Shown here piece after piece: positions 37,446-46,059 of a stretch of DNA of 64,000 nucleotides. The translations under genes and the position numbers were made by a program. The stretch comes from Deltaproteobacteria bacterium. Its GTDB lineage: Bacteria; Desulfobacterota; Syntrophia; Syntrophales; UBA5619. How positions within the stretch are numbered: position 1 is the stretch's first letter; each line of letters begins with the position of its first letter. Under the pieces are notes generated by a model that was not told where the DNA came from, did no database searches, and saw only the letters and a program-made list of their open reading frames with translations. The stretch lies in contig JAJFTY010000072.1 in the NCBI GenBank assembly GCA_021372695.1, forward strand, positions 1 to 64,000, read 5' to 3'.

Positions 37446-38438
37446 TCATTTCGAGCGGTCGCCTTCGCCATGGGAGCCCGGCAGATGACATGAAACCCAA
37501 TGACCCGCCGCGACCTCCGCCCATTGCGGCTCCCGCTCGGCGCAGACGGCCGCTCCCGACGGGCATCGGGGATGGAAGGCGCATCCCGGGGGAGGAGCCG
37601 CAGGAGAGGGCATTTCGCCGCACAGAACCTTCCTGGACTGCCGCTCCGGATCCATGGAGGGAACGGCCGACAGCAGGGTCTGCGTGTAGGGATGGAACGG
37701 GGCTTCCGAGATCTGCTCCGTCTCTCCAAGTTCTACGATCTTCCCAAGGTACATGACAGCGATGCGGTCGCTCATGTGGCGGACCACCCCCCAGTCATGG
37801 GTGATGAAGAGGTAGGTCAGGCTGAATTCCTGCTGCAGGCGCTTCAGCAGGTTGAGGATCTGCGCCCGGATGGAGACGTCGAGCGCGGAGACCGGCTCGT
37901 CCGCGACGATGAGCCGGGGATTGAGGATCAGCGCCCGCGCGATGCCGATCCTCTGTCGCTGTCCGCCGCTGAATTCGTGCGGGTACCGCGTCAGCTGCTC
38001 CTCGTCCAGGCCGACGACCGACGCCAGTTCCCGGAGCCGCATCCCGCGCTCCGCGCGTGTCCCTACATCATGAATGCGGAGCGGCTCTTCAATGATTCCC
38101 CCCGCCGTCCTGCGCGGGTTGAGGGAGGAGTAGGGGTCCTGGAAGATCATCTGGACCTTCCGGCGGTATTCCCCGAGTGCTTTTCCTCGACCGGTCGGCA
38201 CCTCCGCCCCTGCGAACCGGATCCATCCGGCCGTCGGCGTTTCGAGCCGCAGAATCATGCGGGCCAGGGTCGACTTTCCGCAGCCCGATTCGCCGACCAG
38301 GCCCAGCGTTTCTCCGCGGCGGATCTGCAGCGTGACCCCGTCCACGGCCCGGATCGGACCCGCCCGGCGCGACAGAAGCCCGCCCGTCGCGGTGAAATAT
38401 TTTTTCAACCCCATGATGTCGAGCAGGATTTCATCCAT
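37446..38438 (-). CDS. oligopeptide/dipeptide ABC transporter ATP-binding protein (OppF/DppF type)
   Basis: One of the two ATPases of a peptide importer. The 330-residue protein has Walker A GESGCGKST, signature FSGGQRQRIGIARAL, Walker B LIVADEPVSALD and the OppF/DppF C-terminal extension with FHPRCP and later Cys, a possible iron-sulfur site in this family. It overlaps oppD by 8 bases. The permease and binding-protein genes are not in the window. Confidence 0.9.
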   Translation of the reverse strand: MDEILLDIMGLKKYFTATGGLLSRRAGPIRAVDGVTLQIRRGETLGLVGESGCGKSTLARMILRLETPTAGWIRFAGAEVPTGRGKALGEYRRKVQMIFQDPYSSLNPRRTAGGIIEEPLRIHDVGTRAERGMRLRELASVVGLDEEQLTRYPHEFSGGQRQRIGIARALILNPRLIVADEPVSALDVSIRAQILNLLKRLQQEFSLTYLFITHDWGVVRHMSDRIAVMYLGKIVELGETEQISEAPFHPYTQTLLSAVPSMDPERQSRKVLCGEMPSPAAPPPGCAFHPRCPSGAAVCAEREPQWAEVAAGHWVSCHLPGSHGEGDRSK

Positions 38439-39417
38439 CGGGTTTCACATGGAGCCAGCAGCGGCACGCGTGTTCCGGAGCAATCCGCTCCAGCAGAGGC
38501 GCCCGTTCCCGGCAGAGGGCAAAAACGTGGGGGCACCGGTCCTGGAAGCGGCATGCCGCGGGAAGGTTGTAAAGGGGCGGGACCGCGCCGGCAATGGCCT
38601 TCAGGAAGACCTCTCGGCCGATCGGACCGTTCATCCGGGGAACCGACGCCATCAGCCCCCGGGTGTAGGGATGGAGCGGGGATGAGAAGAGCTCCCGCAC
38701 AGGGCCCTGCTCCACGATCTGGCCGGCATACATCACCGCCACGTTCTCCGCGGTTTCAGCGACAACGCCGAGATCATGGGTGATCAGGACCACGGCCGCG
38801 CCCGTCTCCCTTCTCAGGCAGCCGATCAGATCGATCATCTGGGCCTGGATGGTCACGTCGAGGGCGGTGGTCGGCTCGTCCGCCAGCATCATGCGCGGGC
38901 GGCAGGCCAGGGCGATCGCGATCATCACCCGCTGTCGCATCCCGCCGCTCATCTGGTGCGGGTAGTCCGCAGCCCTTTTCTCCGGGGACGGAATTCCGAC
39001 CATCCGGAGCATCTCCACGCTCCGCCCGTGGGCGCTCTTTCGATCCATTCCCTGGTGGAGGCGGATCACCTCGGCGATCTGCTCGCCGATGCGGAAGACC
39101 GGGTTCAGGGAGGTCATCGGCTCCTGGAAGATCATGGAGATCTCCCGGCCCCTGACCTTGCGCATCTCCTCCAGCGGCAGGCGGAGCAGATCGCGTCCGT
39201 TGAACAGGACCCTCCCGGCGACGATGCGCCCGGGAGGCGTCGGAACGAGCCTCAGGATGGAGAGGGCGAGAACGGTCTTGCCGCAGCCCGACTCCCCGAC
39301 GATTCCGACGGTTCCCCCGGCTTCGACCCTCAGGTCGACATCGTCCACGGCCCGGACCACGCCGCGCTCCGTCTCGAAATGGGTGCCGAGCCCCTGGACT
39401 TCAAGAATCGCTTCCAT
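38431..39417 (-). CDS. oligopeptide/dipeptide ABC transporter ATP-binding protein (OppD/DppD type)
   Basis: Second ATPase of the pair, 328 residues. Walker [20 protein letters not shown], signature [15 protein letters not shown], Walker [15 protein letters not shown], and the C-terminal [18 protein letters not shown] with the conserved cysteines of OppD/DppD. It starts 24 bases after the pepA stop without a clear ribosome site. Peptide uptake plus an aminopeptidase makes sense as a unit, but specificity cannot be read. Confidence 0.9.
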   Translation of the reverse strand: MEAILEVQGLGTHFETERGVVRAVDDVDLRVEAGGTVGIVGESGCGKTVLALSILRLVPTPPGRIVAGRVLFNGRDLLRLPLEEMRKVRGREISMIFQEPMTSLNPVFRIGEQIAEVIRLHQGMDRKSAHGRSVEMLRMVGIPSPEKRAADYPHQMSGGMRQRVMIAIALACRPRMMLADEPTTALDVTIQAQMIDLIGCLRRETGAAVVLITHDLGVVAETAENVAVMYAGQIVEQGPVRELFSSPLHPYTRGLMASVPRMNGPIGREVFLKAIAGAVPPLYNLPAACRFQDRCPHVFALCRERAPLLERIAPEHACRCWLHVKPDG

Positions 39418-39441
39418 TTCGGGCAGCCCGCTTGTTTCGCT

Positions 39442-40953
39442 TTACTTCGCCGCTGCCCGGTACCAGTTCCGGAGAAACTGGAGCAGGAGGCGGACACCCA
39501 CCCCGGATGCCCCCTTGGGAATGTACGGTTTGTCCTTGGAGAGCCACGCGGGACCGGCGATGTCCAGATGGACCCAGGGATAATCCCCGACGAATTTGCT
39601 CAGGAAGGCGCCGGCGATGCTCGCCCCGCCCGCCCGCCCGGCGGAATTCTTGAAGTCGGCGGCGTCACCTTTGATCAGTTCGAACTGCTCTTCTCCAAGC
39701 GGCAGTTCCCACACCCGCTCGCCGGTGTATTCCGCCGCTGCGCACACATCGCGCTTCAGCTCCTCATCGGTTCCCATCATCCCGATCGTGTGCTCGCCGA
39801 GCGCCACGACGCAGGCCCCGGTCAGCGTCGCCAGATCGATGATCGCAGCCGGCTTGTACCGGCCGGCGTAGGTGAGCGCGTCCGCCAGAATCAGCCGCCC
39901 TTCCGCATCGGTCGACACGACCTCGATCGTCTGCCCCGAAAGCGATTTGAGGATATCGCCCGGCTTGTACGCCTTTCCGCCGGGGAGGTTTTCCGTGGCC
40001 GGGATGACCCCGACCAGATTGACCGGCAGCCCAAGCTCCGCCGCCGCGCGAACGGTCGCGATCACCGCCGCCCCGCCCGCCATGTCCGTCTTCATCTGGT
40101 CCATCTTTTCGGCAGGCTTGATGGAGATCCCGCCGCTGTCAAAGGTGATCCCCTTGCCGACCAGGGCGACAACCGGGCTCGATTTCTTTCCCCCGCGATA
40201 CTCCATGACGATCAGCTGGGGCGGCTCCTCGCTGCCCCGGGCCACACCCAGAAGGGCGTTCATCCCGAGCTCCTTCATCTGGGCGGCGTCGAGCACGGTA
40301 CAGACGATGTTCTTCCCTTTGGCGCTGAGTTTGGCCTCGTTTGCCAGGTCCGTGGGCGTCATCTCGTTGGATGGCGTGGAGACGATGTCGCGGGCGAGGG
40401 TCGCCGCCGAGGCGACAATTTCCGCTGCCTTCGCCGCGGTCCGGATGATCTTGTATGCCGCGTCGTTCTGCTCCACGATCGTGAACGTCTCGACCTCGAC
40501 CTCCTGCTCCCGATCCAGCGTCTTGAAGGGGAGAAAACGATAGAGGCCGAGAATGACCCCTTCCACGGTCGCCTCGGCCATCCGCTCCAGCGGCAGGTCG
40601 ATACCGGCCGTATCCAGGGATGCAGAAAACTCCGCGATCTTCAGGGAGCGGATCTGTTGTGCGGCCCGGGCGAAAGTCTCCCTCAGCCGGTCCGGTGAAA
40701 AATCAAGCCTTTTCCCCACGCCGACGACGAGGATCCTTTTTGCCGGGAGTTCCCCGCGCGTATAGAGAAGCGCGGTCTGGTTCACGCGTCCGGCAAAATC
40801 GCCCATGCGGATGATCTCGCGGATCTGGCCGCCGCTTCGCTGATCCAGGAGGGCCGCCTCGCCGTCCAGAGCGGTCTCCCCCTCGAACAGGGTCAAGACC
40901 GCGGCTTCGGTAGAATGGTCCGCAAGTGAGCCTTTTCTGATCTGTATCTTCAT
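39442..40953 (-). CDS. pepA: leucyl aminopeptidase (M17)
   Basis: Cytosolic two-metal aminopeptidase, 503 residues. The metal and catalytic signatures of family M17 are seen: VALVGKGITFDSGGISIKPAEKMDQMKTDMAGGA, and STDAEGRLILADAL (usual form NTDAEGRL). GGAGG 5 bases before the ATG at 40953. The frame stays open upstream to 41094 through a palindromic stretch and the tRNA terminator, which is not coding. Lies upstream of the two peptide-ABC ATPases. Confidence 0.96.
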   Translation of the reverse strand: MKIQIRKGSLADHSTEAAVLTLFEGETALDGEAALLDQRSGGQIREIIRMGDFAGRVNQTALLYTRGELPAKRILVVGVGKRLDFSPDRLRETFARAAQQIRSLKIAEFSASLDTAGIDLPLERMAEATVEGVILGLYRFLPFKTLDREQEVEVETFTIVEQNDAAYKIIRTAAKAAEIVASAATLARDIVSTPSNEMTPTDLANEAKLSAKGKNIVCTVLDAAQMKELGMNALLGVARGSEEPPQLIVMEYRGGKKSSPVVALVGKGITFDSGGISIKPAEKMDQMKTDMAGGAAVIATVRAAAELGLPVNLVGVIPATENLPGGKAYKPGDILKSLSGQTIEVVSTDAEGRLILADALTYAGRYKPAAIIDLATLTGACVVALGEHTIGMMGTDEELKRDVCAAAEYTGERVWELPLGEEQFELIKGDAADFKNSAGRAGGASIAGAFLSKFVGDYPWVHLDIAGPAWLSKDKPYIPKGASGVGVRLLLQFLRNWYRAAAK

Positions 40954-41040
40954 GCTCTCCTCCATGCCGATGATTTTCCTAAAGTCTCCTTGAGCGAGGA
41001 TCGTCGTGTGGGGCCCGACCGTATGGCCGCGTCGGGACAT

Positions 41041-41072
41041 AAAAAAAGGGGCTGGCGTAAAGTCGCTGCCCC
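41041..41072 (-). terminator. intrinsic terminator of the tRNA operon
   Basis: Minus strand: GGGGC (41068-41072), a 15-base centre with a partial GCG/CGC stem, GCCCC (41048-41052), then seven T (41041-41047). It lies 11 bases past the encoded CCA of tRNA-Cys. Confidence 0.85.
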
Positions 41073-41082
41073 CTTCGCGGTC

Positions 41083-41158
41083 TGGAGGCGGCACCCGGAC
41101 TTGAACCGGGGAATAACGGTTTTGCAGACCGCTGCCTTAGCCACTTGGCTATGCCGCC
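41083..41158 (-). tRNA. tRNA-Cys (GCA)
   Basis: Full cloverleaf on the minus strand: acceptor GGCGGCA / TGCCGCC, anticodon loop CTGCAAA with anticodon GCA (41123-41125), T arm CCGGG-TTCAAGT-CCGG-type with TTCAA. The discriminator is U and CCA is encoded (41083-41085). Second tRNA of a two-gene transcript. Confidence 0.96.
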
Positions 41159-41173
41159 CTGAAGATAAAAAAA

Positions 41174-41248
41174 TGGAGCGGGCGAACGGATTTGAACCGT
41201 CGACGTCCACCTTGGCAAGGTGGCACTCTACCGCTGAGTTACGCCCGC
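41174..41248 (-). tRNA. tRNA-Gly (GCC)
   Basis: Full cloverleaf on the minus strand: acceptor GCGGGCG / CGCCCGC, D loop with AGCGGTAGA, anticodon stem CCACC / GGTGG with loop TTGCCAA (anticodon GCC, 41214-41216), T arm with GGTTCAAATCC. CCA is encoded (41174-41176). First tRNA of the pair, 15 bases before tRNA-Cys. Confidence 0.96.
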
Positions 41249-41268
41249 TCAGATCGTGATGGGGCGTG

Positions 41269-41296
41269 ACTATAACAAATAAAAATCGTTTGTCAA
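41269..41296 (-). promoter_or_regulatory. promoter of tRNA-Gly/tRNA-Cys
   Basis: Minus strand: TTGACA (41291-41296), 16-base spacer, TATAGT (41269-41274), followed by the GC-rich discriminator CACGCCCC typical of stable-RNA promoters under stringent control. An A/T-rich stretch precedes the -35. Further upstream (41318-41341) an 8-base inverted repeat CTGCTCCG / CGGAGCAG lies after pgsA, without a T tract. Confidence 0.85.
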
Positions 41297-41417
41297 TGAA
41301 AAACTTGCCCGAATTTCTGCTCCGCTCGACCCCGGAGCAGTCGATATTTATCCAAATGATTTAAATTGCTTGCCACCGTCACACCTTCCTGAAAGGTCCA
41401 TCTGCTTCAGGCCGGGT

Positions 41418-42026
41418 TCAACCATTCCTTCCGATGCTGTGGCGGTAAAACTTGACAAAGTAATCGATCCCGGAGGTGACCGTCAGGAGCAGCGCGATAT
41501 AGAGAATGACCATGCCCACGGTATGGGCGTCGACGCCGATGAACGGGTAATGGATCATCAGCGCAGAAACGGCGAAGATCTGGCAGAGCGTCTTTCGTTT
41601 CCCGAGCGCGCTCGCTGGGATGATCATCCCCTCGGAGGAGGCGATGTTGCGGATGCCGTCGACGGCGAAATCCCGAATGATGATGATGGCGACAATCCAC
41701 GCGGGGATGCGGCCGATCGGGATCATCAGGATCATGGCCGTATTGACGATCAGCTTGTCGGCGATCGGGTCCAGGAACTTTCCCATCGTGGTCACGATCT
41801 CGTATCGCCGCGCGACGTATCCGTCGAGAAGATCGGTCAGGGCCGCTGCGATAAAGAGGACCGCGATGACGAGGCTCATCTCCGGTCCGGGAGACGAAAG
41901 CACTGCGAAAAGGATCGGGATTACTCCCATCCTGGCTATCGAGATGGCGTTGGGGAGGTTGAAGACGTCCCTCTTCTCTTCCGGGATGGGCAGCCGGTCA
42001 AATGAACGCTTCAGAAAATCGATCAT
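41418..42026 (-). CDS. pgsA: CDP-diacylglycerol--glycerol-3-phosphate 3-phosphatidyltransferase
   Basis: First committed step of phosphatidylglycerol synthesis. The 202-residue membrane protein has the motif D68-G69, A72-R73, G82, D86, D90 of CDP-alcohol phosphotransferases and about five helices. Starts VFNLPNAISIARM, typical of PgsA. ATG at 42026; the GGAGG is 12 bases away, a long spacing. Uses the CDP-diacylglycerol made by CdsA. Ends the long minus-strand arg/dap run. Confidence 0.95.
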   Translation of the reverse strand: MIDFLKRSFDRLPIPEEKRDVFNLPNAISIARMGVIPILFAVLSSPGPEMSLVIAVLFIAAALTDLLDGYVARRYEIVTTMGKFLDPIADKLIVNTAMILMIPIGRIPAWIVAIIIIRDFAVDGIRNIASSEGMIIPASALGKRKTLCQIFAVSALMIHYPFIGVDAHTVGMVILYIALLLTVTSGIDYFVKFYRHSIGRNG

Positions 42027-42054
42027 CGCGGGGGATCTCCTCCCATGTCCGGTT

Positions 42055-42306
42055 TCAACTCTCCCGGTACTGCTTGAGGCATTTCTGTGAACAGAAGTAA
42101 AGCTTTTTCCCGTCGATCTCCGCCGGTATAGCCTGGCTGATCGGCACATAGGTGTGGCACTCCGGGTCCTCCACCAGTTCCTCGCCGGCCGTGGGCTCTC
42201 TCAGATTCGCCGGCGCCCGCTTGCCGCCGACTTTGGGGAACCCCGTCCGGATCAGCTTGTACAAAAGATAAACCACGATGATGCCGATGACCAACCTGAG
42301 TATCAT
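42055..42306 (-). CDS. small membrane-anchored protein with a C-terminal metal-site motif
   Basis: An 83-residue protein: one N-terminal membrane helix (about 2-19, MILRLVIGIIVVYLLYKLI), a basic linker, then a short domain with Cys50 (DPECHTYVP) and Cys72/Cys76 (YFCSQKC). The layout resembles small YHS/TRASH-like metal-binding proteins, often annotated PP0621-like. No defined role. GAGG 9 bases before the ATG at 42306. An in-frame upstream ATG (42345) overlaps the end of folK and is less likely. Confidence 0.7.
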   Translation of the reverse strand: MILRLVIGIIVVYLLYKLIRTGFPKVGGKRAPANLREPTAGEELVEDPECHTYVPISQAIPAEIDGKKLYFCSQKCLKQYRES

Positions 42307-42317
42307 TGCTGGAATCC

Positions 42318-42896
42318 TCAACAGTGTTCTTCCGGCGGCGGGCATGCCGCGGATCGTTCATCCGCCGTCGTCTCATCTGAAAAGCGCTCGACGCGGGCCG
42401 GGTCGTGCAGGCGATCCAGGAGGCCGCGGGCGGAGACGCCGAAGGCGGGATGGACCACGTAGGAGGCAAGCTCACAGAGCGGCTCGAGGACGAAACGCCG
42501 GCGGTGCATTTCCGGATGAGGAATCACCATCCCCTGTTCCGCGATAACCTCCTGGCCGTACAGAAGCAGATCCAGGTCGATCGCCCGCGGCCCCCAGCGC
42601 GGACCTTCGACCCGTCCCATCTCGCGTTCGATCCTCTTCAGCGTCTCCAGGAGCACCCGGGGTCTCTGCCCCGACCGAATTTCCGCCACGGCATTGACGA
42701 ACCATGGCTGGTCGCTCTGTCCGACCGGCTCCGTGCGGTAGAGCGCGGAGATGCGCAGGAGCCGGATTCCGGGTTCGGCGCACAGGCGCCGGACGGCTTC
42801 ACGGCACTGGAAAACGGGATCGCCCATGTTGGAGCCGATCCCGATGAAGGCGATGACCCCCCGCAGCCCTGCTCCGAACGGCGCGCCGCCCGCCAT
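42318..42896 (-). CDS. folK: 2-amino-4-hydroxy-6-hydroxymethyldihydropteridine pyrophosphokinase
   Basis: Transfers pyrophosphate from ATP in folate synthesis. The HPPK core is clear: FIGIGSNMGDP at the N-terminus, ALYRTEPVG with PWFVNAVAEI, and the signature GPRWGPRAIDLDLLLYG. Start is uncertain: ATG at 42896 or GTG at 42857, the latter giving an N-terminus closer to the family. The frame extends upstream inside dapB as a shadow. The C-terminus carries about 25 residues beyond the usual end. Lies directly after dapB. Confidence 0.92.
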   Translation of the reverse strand: MAGGAPFGAGLRGVIAFIGIGSNMGDPVFQCREAVRRLCAEPGIRLLRISALYRTEPVGQSDQPWFVNAVAEIRSGQRPRVLLETLKRIEREMGRVEGPRWGPRAIDLDLLLYGQEVIAEQGMVIPHPEMHRRRFVLEPLCELASYVVHPAFGVSARGLLDRLHDPARVERFSDETTADERSAACPPPEEHC

Positions 42897-42907
42897 TTTC
42901 GCACCCG

Positions 42908-43717
42908 CTACCCGGCCTTCAGTCCGAGGACATCCTGCATGTCGTAGAGCCCGTTTTTCTGCCCCACGATCCAGAAGGCTGCCCGCACCGCCCCCCGGGC
43001 GAAGTTGTCCCGGCTGTGCGCCCGGTGGATGAATTCCAGCCTCTCCCCCATGCCGCCGAAGATCACCGTATGATCTCCCACGATGTCTCCCGCACGGACG
43101 GTCTGGATTCCGATCTCCCGCTTCGTCCTCGCCCCGATCATCCCCTTGCGGCTGTAAACGCCGACCTGTTCGAGATCCCGGCCGAGGCTCTGCGCGATGA
43201 CCTGCGCAATCTTCAGCGCCGTGCCACTCGGCGCGTCCTTTTTCATGTGGTGGTGAGCCTCCACGATCTCCACGTCGTAGTCGTCTCCCAGGAGGGGGGC
43301 GACATCGGCCAGTACCTTGAGCAGCACGTTCAAGCCGACGCTCATGTTCGGGGTGAGGAGGCACCGGACGGAGGGGGCAATTTCGCGGACCCGCTTCATC
43401 TCCTCCGCTGTGAATCCCGTGCTCCCGATCACGATCGCCCTGCCATTTGCCGCCGCCACCCCCAGGTTTCCCAGGGAAACCTCATGGGCCGTGAAGTCGA
43501 TCACGACATCCCCGCGGCCGATGCAGCGGCCGAGGTCATCCTCGATCGGAATCCCCGTACGGCCGAGCCCCAGATGCTCGCCGGCGTCCCGGCCGATTGC
43601 GGGATGGTCTTTGCGCTCCACGGCCCCCGCCAGTTCGATGCCTTCCGTCTCCGCGATGAGGGTGATGATCCGCCCCCCCATCCGCCCCGCGGCACCCGTT
43701 ACGATCGCTTTGATCAT
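42908..43717 (-). CDS. dapB: 4-hydroxy-tetrahydrodipicolinate reductase
   Basis: Second step of the DAP branch, reducing the DapA product with NAD(P)H. The 269-residue protein has the dinucleotide loop GAAGRMG and the catalytic EAHHHMKKDAPSGTA (near 154-168) with the HH pair and Lys. It follows dapA after 13 bases and has GAGGAG just before the ATG. Confidence 0.97.
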   Translation of the reverse strand: MIKAIVTGAAGRMGGRIITLIAETEGIELAGAVERKDHPAIGRDAGEHLGLGRTGIPIEDDLGRCIGRGDVVIDFTAHEVSLGNLGVAAANGRAIVIGSTGFTAEEMKRVREIAPSVRCLLTPNMSVGLNVLLKVLADVAPLLGDDYDVEIVEAHHHMKKDAPSGTALKIAQVIAQSLGRDLEQVGVYSRKGMIGARTKREIGIQTVRAGDIVGDHTVIFGGMGERLEFIHRAHSRDNFARGAVRAAFWIVGQKNGLYDMQDVLGLKAG

Positions 43718-43730
43718 GACTCCTCGCCTT

Positions 43731-44606
43731 TCAGCCGATCAATCCGTACTCCTGCATCACCTTCCGGAGCGCCGCCTCGTTCTTCTCCTGCATCCGGCAG
43801 AGGGGGAGCCTGAGGTCGTACGAGATCTTTCCCATCATCGCGAGCGCCGCCTTGACGGGAATCGGGTTCGTTTCGATGAAGAGGGCATCGATCAGCGGGC
43901 TCAGACGGTAGTGCATGGCCCGTGCCTTCTCGAGGTCGCCTGCGGCAAAGGCGTCGACCATGGCGGCCACATCTGCCGGAACGACATTGGAGGCGACCGA
44001 GATGATACCCTTTCCTCCGATCGCCATCAGGCCGAGGGTGAAGATGTCATCGCCGGAAAGGACGGTGAAATCGGGACCGCACTGGCGGATCACGTCGCTC
44101 ATCTGCTTGAGGGAGCCGGAAGCCTCTTTCACGCCGACGATGTTCGGGATTTCGGAGAGCCGGGCCAGCGTCTCCGTGGACATGTTCACGCCGGTCCGGC
44201 CCTGGATGTTGTAGACGATGATCGGAATGGGCACCTCTTCGGCAATCGCCTTGTAGTGCAGGTAGAGCCCTTCCTGGGTCGGACGGTTGTAGTAGGGGCA
44301 GACGATCAGCGCCGCGTCGGCCTCGGCCTTCCAGGCGTGTTTGGTCAGGCGGATCGCCTCCGCCGTGCTGTTGGAACCGGTCCCGGCGATGACCGGCACA
44401 CGCTTCCCCACCGCCTCGACCGTGATCTCGATCACGCGGTCGTGCTCCTCGTGGGAGAGGGTCGTCGATTCGCCCGTGGTGCCGCAGGGGGCGATTCCGT
44501 CCGTGCCGCCGGCGATCTGTTCATCGATCAGGCGGCGCAGGGCCGCCTCATCCACCTTTCCGTCCCGAAACGGCGTCACAATTGCGACGATGGCGCCTTC
44601 AAACAT
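43731..44606 (-). CDS. dapA: 4-hydroxy-tetrahydrodipicolinate synthase
   Basis: Condenses pyruvate with aspartate semialdehyde at the entry to DAP/lysine synthesis. The 291-residue TIM-barrel protein has the Schiff-base Lys160 (GVKEASG), catalytic Tyr132 (VYNIQGRTG, where most have NVPGRT) and Thr43/Thr44 (CGTTGE). A very strong AAGGAGGAG lies before the ATG. Downstream of lysA by 19 bases. Confidence 0.97.
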   Translation of the reverse strand: MFEGAIVAIVTPFRDGKVDEAALRRLIDEQIAGGTDGIAPCGTTGESTTLSHEEHDRVIEITVEAVGKRVPVIAGTGSNSTAEAIRLTKHAWKAEADAALIVCPYYNRPTQEGLYLHYKAIAEEVPIPIIVYNIQGRTGVNMSTETLARLSEIPNIVGVKEASGSLKQMSDVIRQCGPDFTVLSGDDIFTLGLMAIGGKGIISVASNVVPADVAAMVDAFAAGDLEKARAMHYRLSPLIDALFIETNPIPVKAALAMMGKISYDLRLPLCRMQEKNEAALRKVMQEYGLIG

Positions 44607-44625
44607 AACTCCTCCTTAACCTTGA

Positions 44626-45885
44626 TCATGTGGTCATGAAATCGGGGATCTCTTCCCCACGGATCAGATCCTCGCACGTCTCGCGCTGACGGATGACATA
44701 CCACCGGTCATCCCGCACCAGGATCTCCGGGATCCGGGGGCGCGAATTGTAGTTCGACGACATGGTGAATCCGTAGGCGCCCGCGCTCATCACCGCCATC
44801 AGTTCGCCCCTCTCGAACGCGGGCAGCAGCCGCCCCTTGGCCAGAAAATCTCCGGACTCGCAGATGGGGCCGACCACGTCGACGGTCGCCTCCGGCCTCT
44901 CCCGGCGGATGACCGGCACGATGCGATGGAACGAGCCGTAGAGGCTGGGACGGACGAGGTCGTTCATCCCGGCGTCGACGATCACGAACCTCTTCCCTTC
45001 GTTCCCCTTGGTATAGAGCACTTGGGTCACCAGGATGCCCGCGTTCCCGACGAGCACCCTTCCCGGCTCCAGGATGAATGTGCACTCCAGCTCCTTCACC
45101 GCATCGATGACCGCGCGCGCGTACTGGGCGGGCTGCGGGGGCTCCTCCTGATCGTAGGTGATCCCCAGCCCTCCGCCGAGGTCGAGGTAGCGGATGGCGA
45201 TCCCCTCCTGCCTGAGCCGACCGATCAGATCTTTCAGGCGCGCGAGCGCGTCGGTGAAGGGGCTGATCTTGGTCACCTGGGAACCGATGTGGCAGCTTAC
45301 CCCCTTGATGTCCAGATGCTTGAGCGCCGATGCGCGCCGGTAGGCGGCAAGGGAGTTCTCGACATCGATGCCGAATTTGTTCTCCTTGAGTCCCGTCGAG
45401 ATGTGGGGGTGCGTCTGGGGATCGACGTCCGGATTCACACGGAGCGCGATGCCGGCCCGAACGCCGATCTGGGCTGCGCGTTCGTTGATGGTTTCCAACT
45501 CCTGCGCGGACTCCACGTTGAACATCAGGATGCCGGAGGCGAGCGCGTAATCGATCTCGTCATCGCGCTTCCCGACCCCGGAATAGACGACCTTGCCGGG
45601 ATCGACGCCCGCCTTGAGCGCCCGGAAGAGCTCCCCTCCCGACACCAGGTCCACGCCGCCGCCTTCCCGGATGAAGAGGCGCAGGATCGCGGTGTTCGAA
45701 TTGGCCTTGACGGCAAAGCAGACGATGTGCGGAACCTCTGCAAAGGCCTCATCGAAGACCCGGAAATGGTGCTGAAGCGTCCGATGGCTGTAGAGATAGA
45801 ACGGCGTCCCCGTATCGCGGGCGATCCGTTCGACCGGAACCTCTTCACAGAAGAGTTGGCCGTCCTGTTCATGGAAAAAATTCAT
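44626..45885 (-). CDS. lysA: diaminopimelate decarboxylase
   Basis: Last step of lysine synthesis. The 419-residue PLP enzyme has Lys60 in CFAVKANSN as the cofactor lysine, HIGSQVTKI, the glycine-rich DLGGGLGI and the C-terminal GPICESGDFL with GAYGFTMSSNYN. The first of lysA-dapA-dapB. Upstream lies a structured repeat and then a lipoprotein gene. A DAP aminotransferase (dapL) that often follows dapB in related gene clusters is not here. Confidence 0.97.
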   Translation of the reverse strand: MNFFHEQDGQLFCEEVPVERIARDTGTPFYLYSHRTLQHHFRVFDEAFAEVPHIVCFAVKANSNTAILRLFIREGGGVDLVSGGELFRALKAGVDPGKVVYSGVGKRDDEIDYALASGILMFNVESAQELETINERAAQIGVRAGIALRVNPDVDPQTHPHISTGLKENKFGIDVENSLAAYRRASALKHLDIKGVSCHIGSQVTKISPFTDALARLKDLIGRLRQEGIAIRYLDLGGGLGITYDQEEPPQPAQYARAVIDAVKELECTFILEPGRVLVGNAGILVTQVLYTKGNEGKRFVIVDAGMNDLVRPSLYGSFHRIVPVIRRERPEATVDVVGPICESGDFLAKGRLLPAFERGELMAVMSAGAYGFTMSSNYNSRPRIPEILVRDDRWYVIRQRETCEDLIRGEEIPDFMTT

Positions 45886-45941
45886 GATTCCTTACTCTCT
45901 CTATTCTGACGAACCCGTAAAAAGTCCAAGATCTACTCGAA

Positions 45942-46043
45942 CGTCATACCGGCGAATCCCGGATCGGGTCCGGGACAGGCGCCGGTATCCAGAAATATCA
46001 TCTGGTTACAAAACACAGGACCCCGGCTTTCGCCGGGGTGACG
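45942..46043. repeat. REP-like double-hairpin intergenic element
   Basis: A 102-base element bounded by CGTCA / TGACG. Left hairpin: ACCGGCG (45948-45954), inner TCCCGGA-tcggg-TCCGGGA (45957-45975), CGCCGGT (45980-45986). Right hairpin: CCCCGGC-TTTC-GCCGGGG (46021-46038). The form resembles the extragenic palindromic repeats with GTCAT...CCGGCGAAAGCCGG found in many proteobacteria. It fills most of the 174-base gap between the lipoprotein gene and lysA. Confidence 0.8.
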
Positions 46044-46059
46044 ACTTCTCACAAAGTCC

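Noticed and set aside
41014..41036. Inverted repeat CCCGAC / GTCGGG upstream of pepA
   Set aside because: Short arms with an 11-base loop, no T tract and no promoter association. Not enough to call a site.
42908..43364. N-terminal extension of FolK (open frame to 43364)
   Set aside because: The extension is a shadow inside dapB, with Arg/Gly/Pro-rich sequence and no family likeness.
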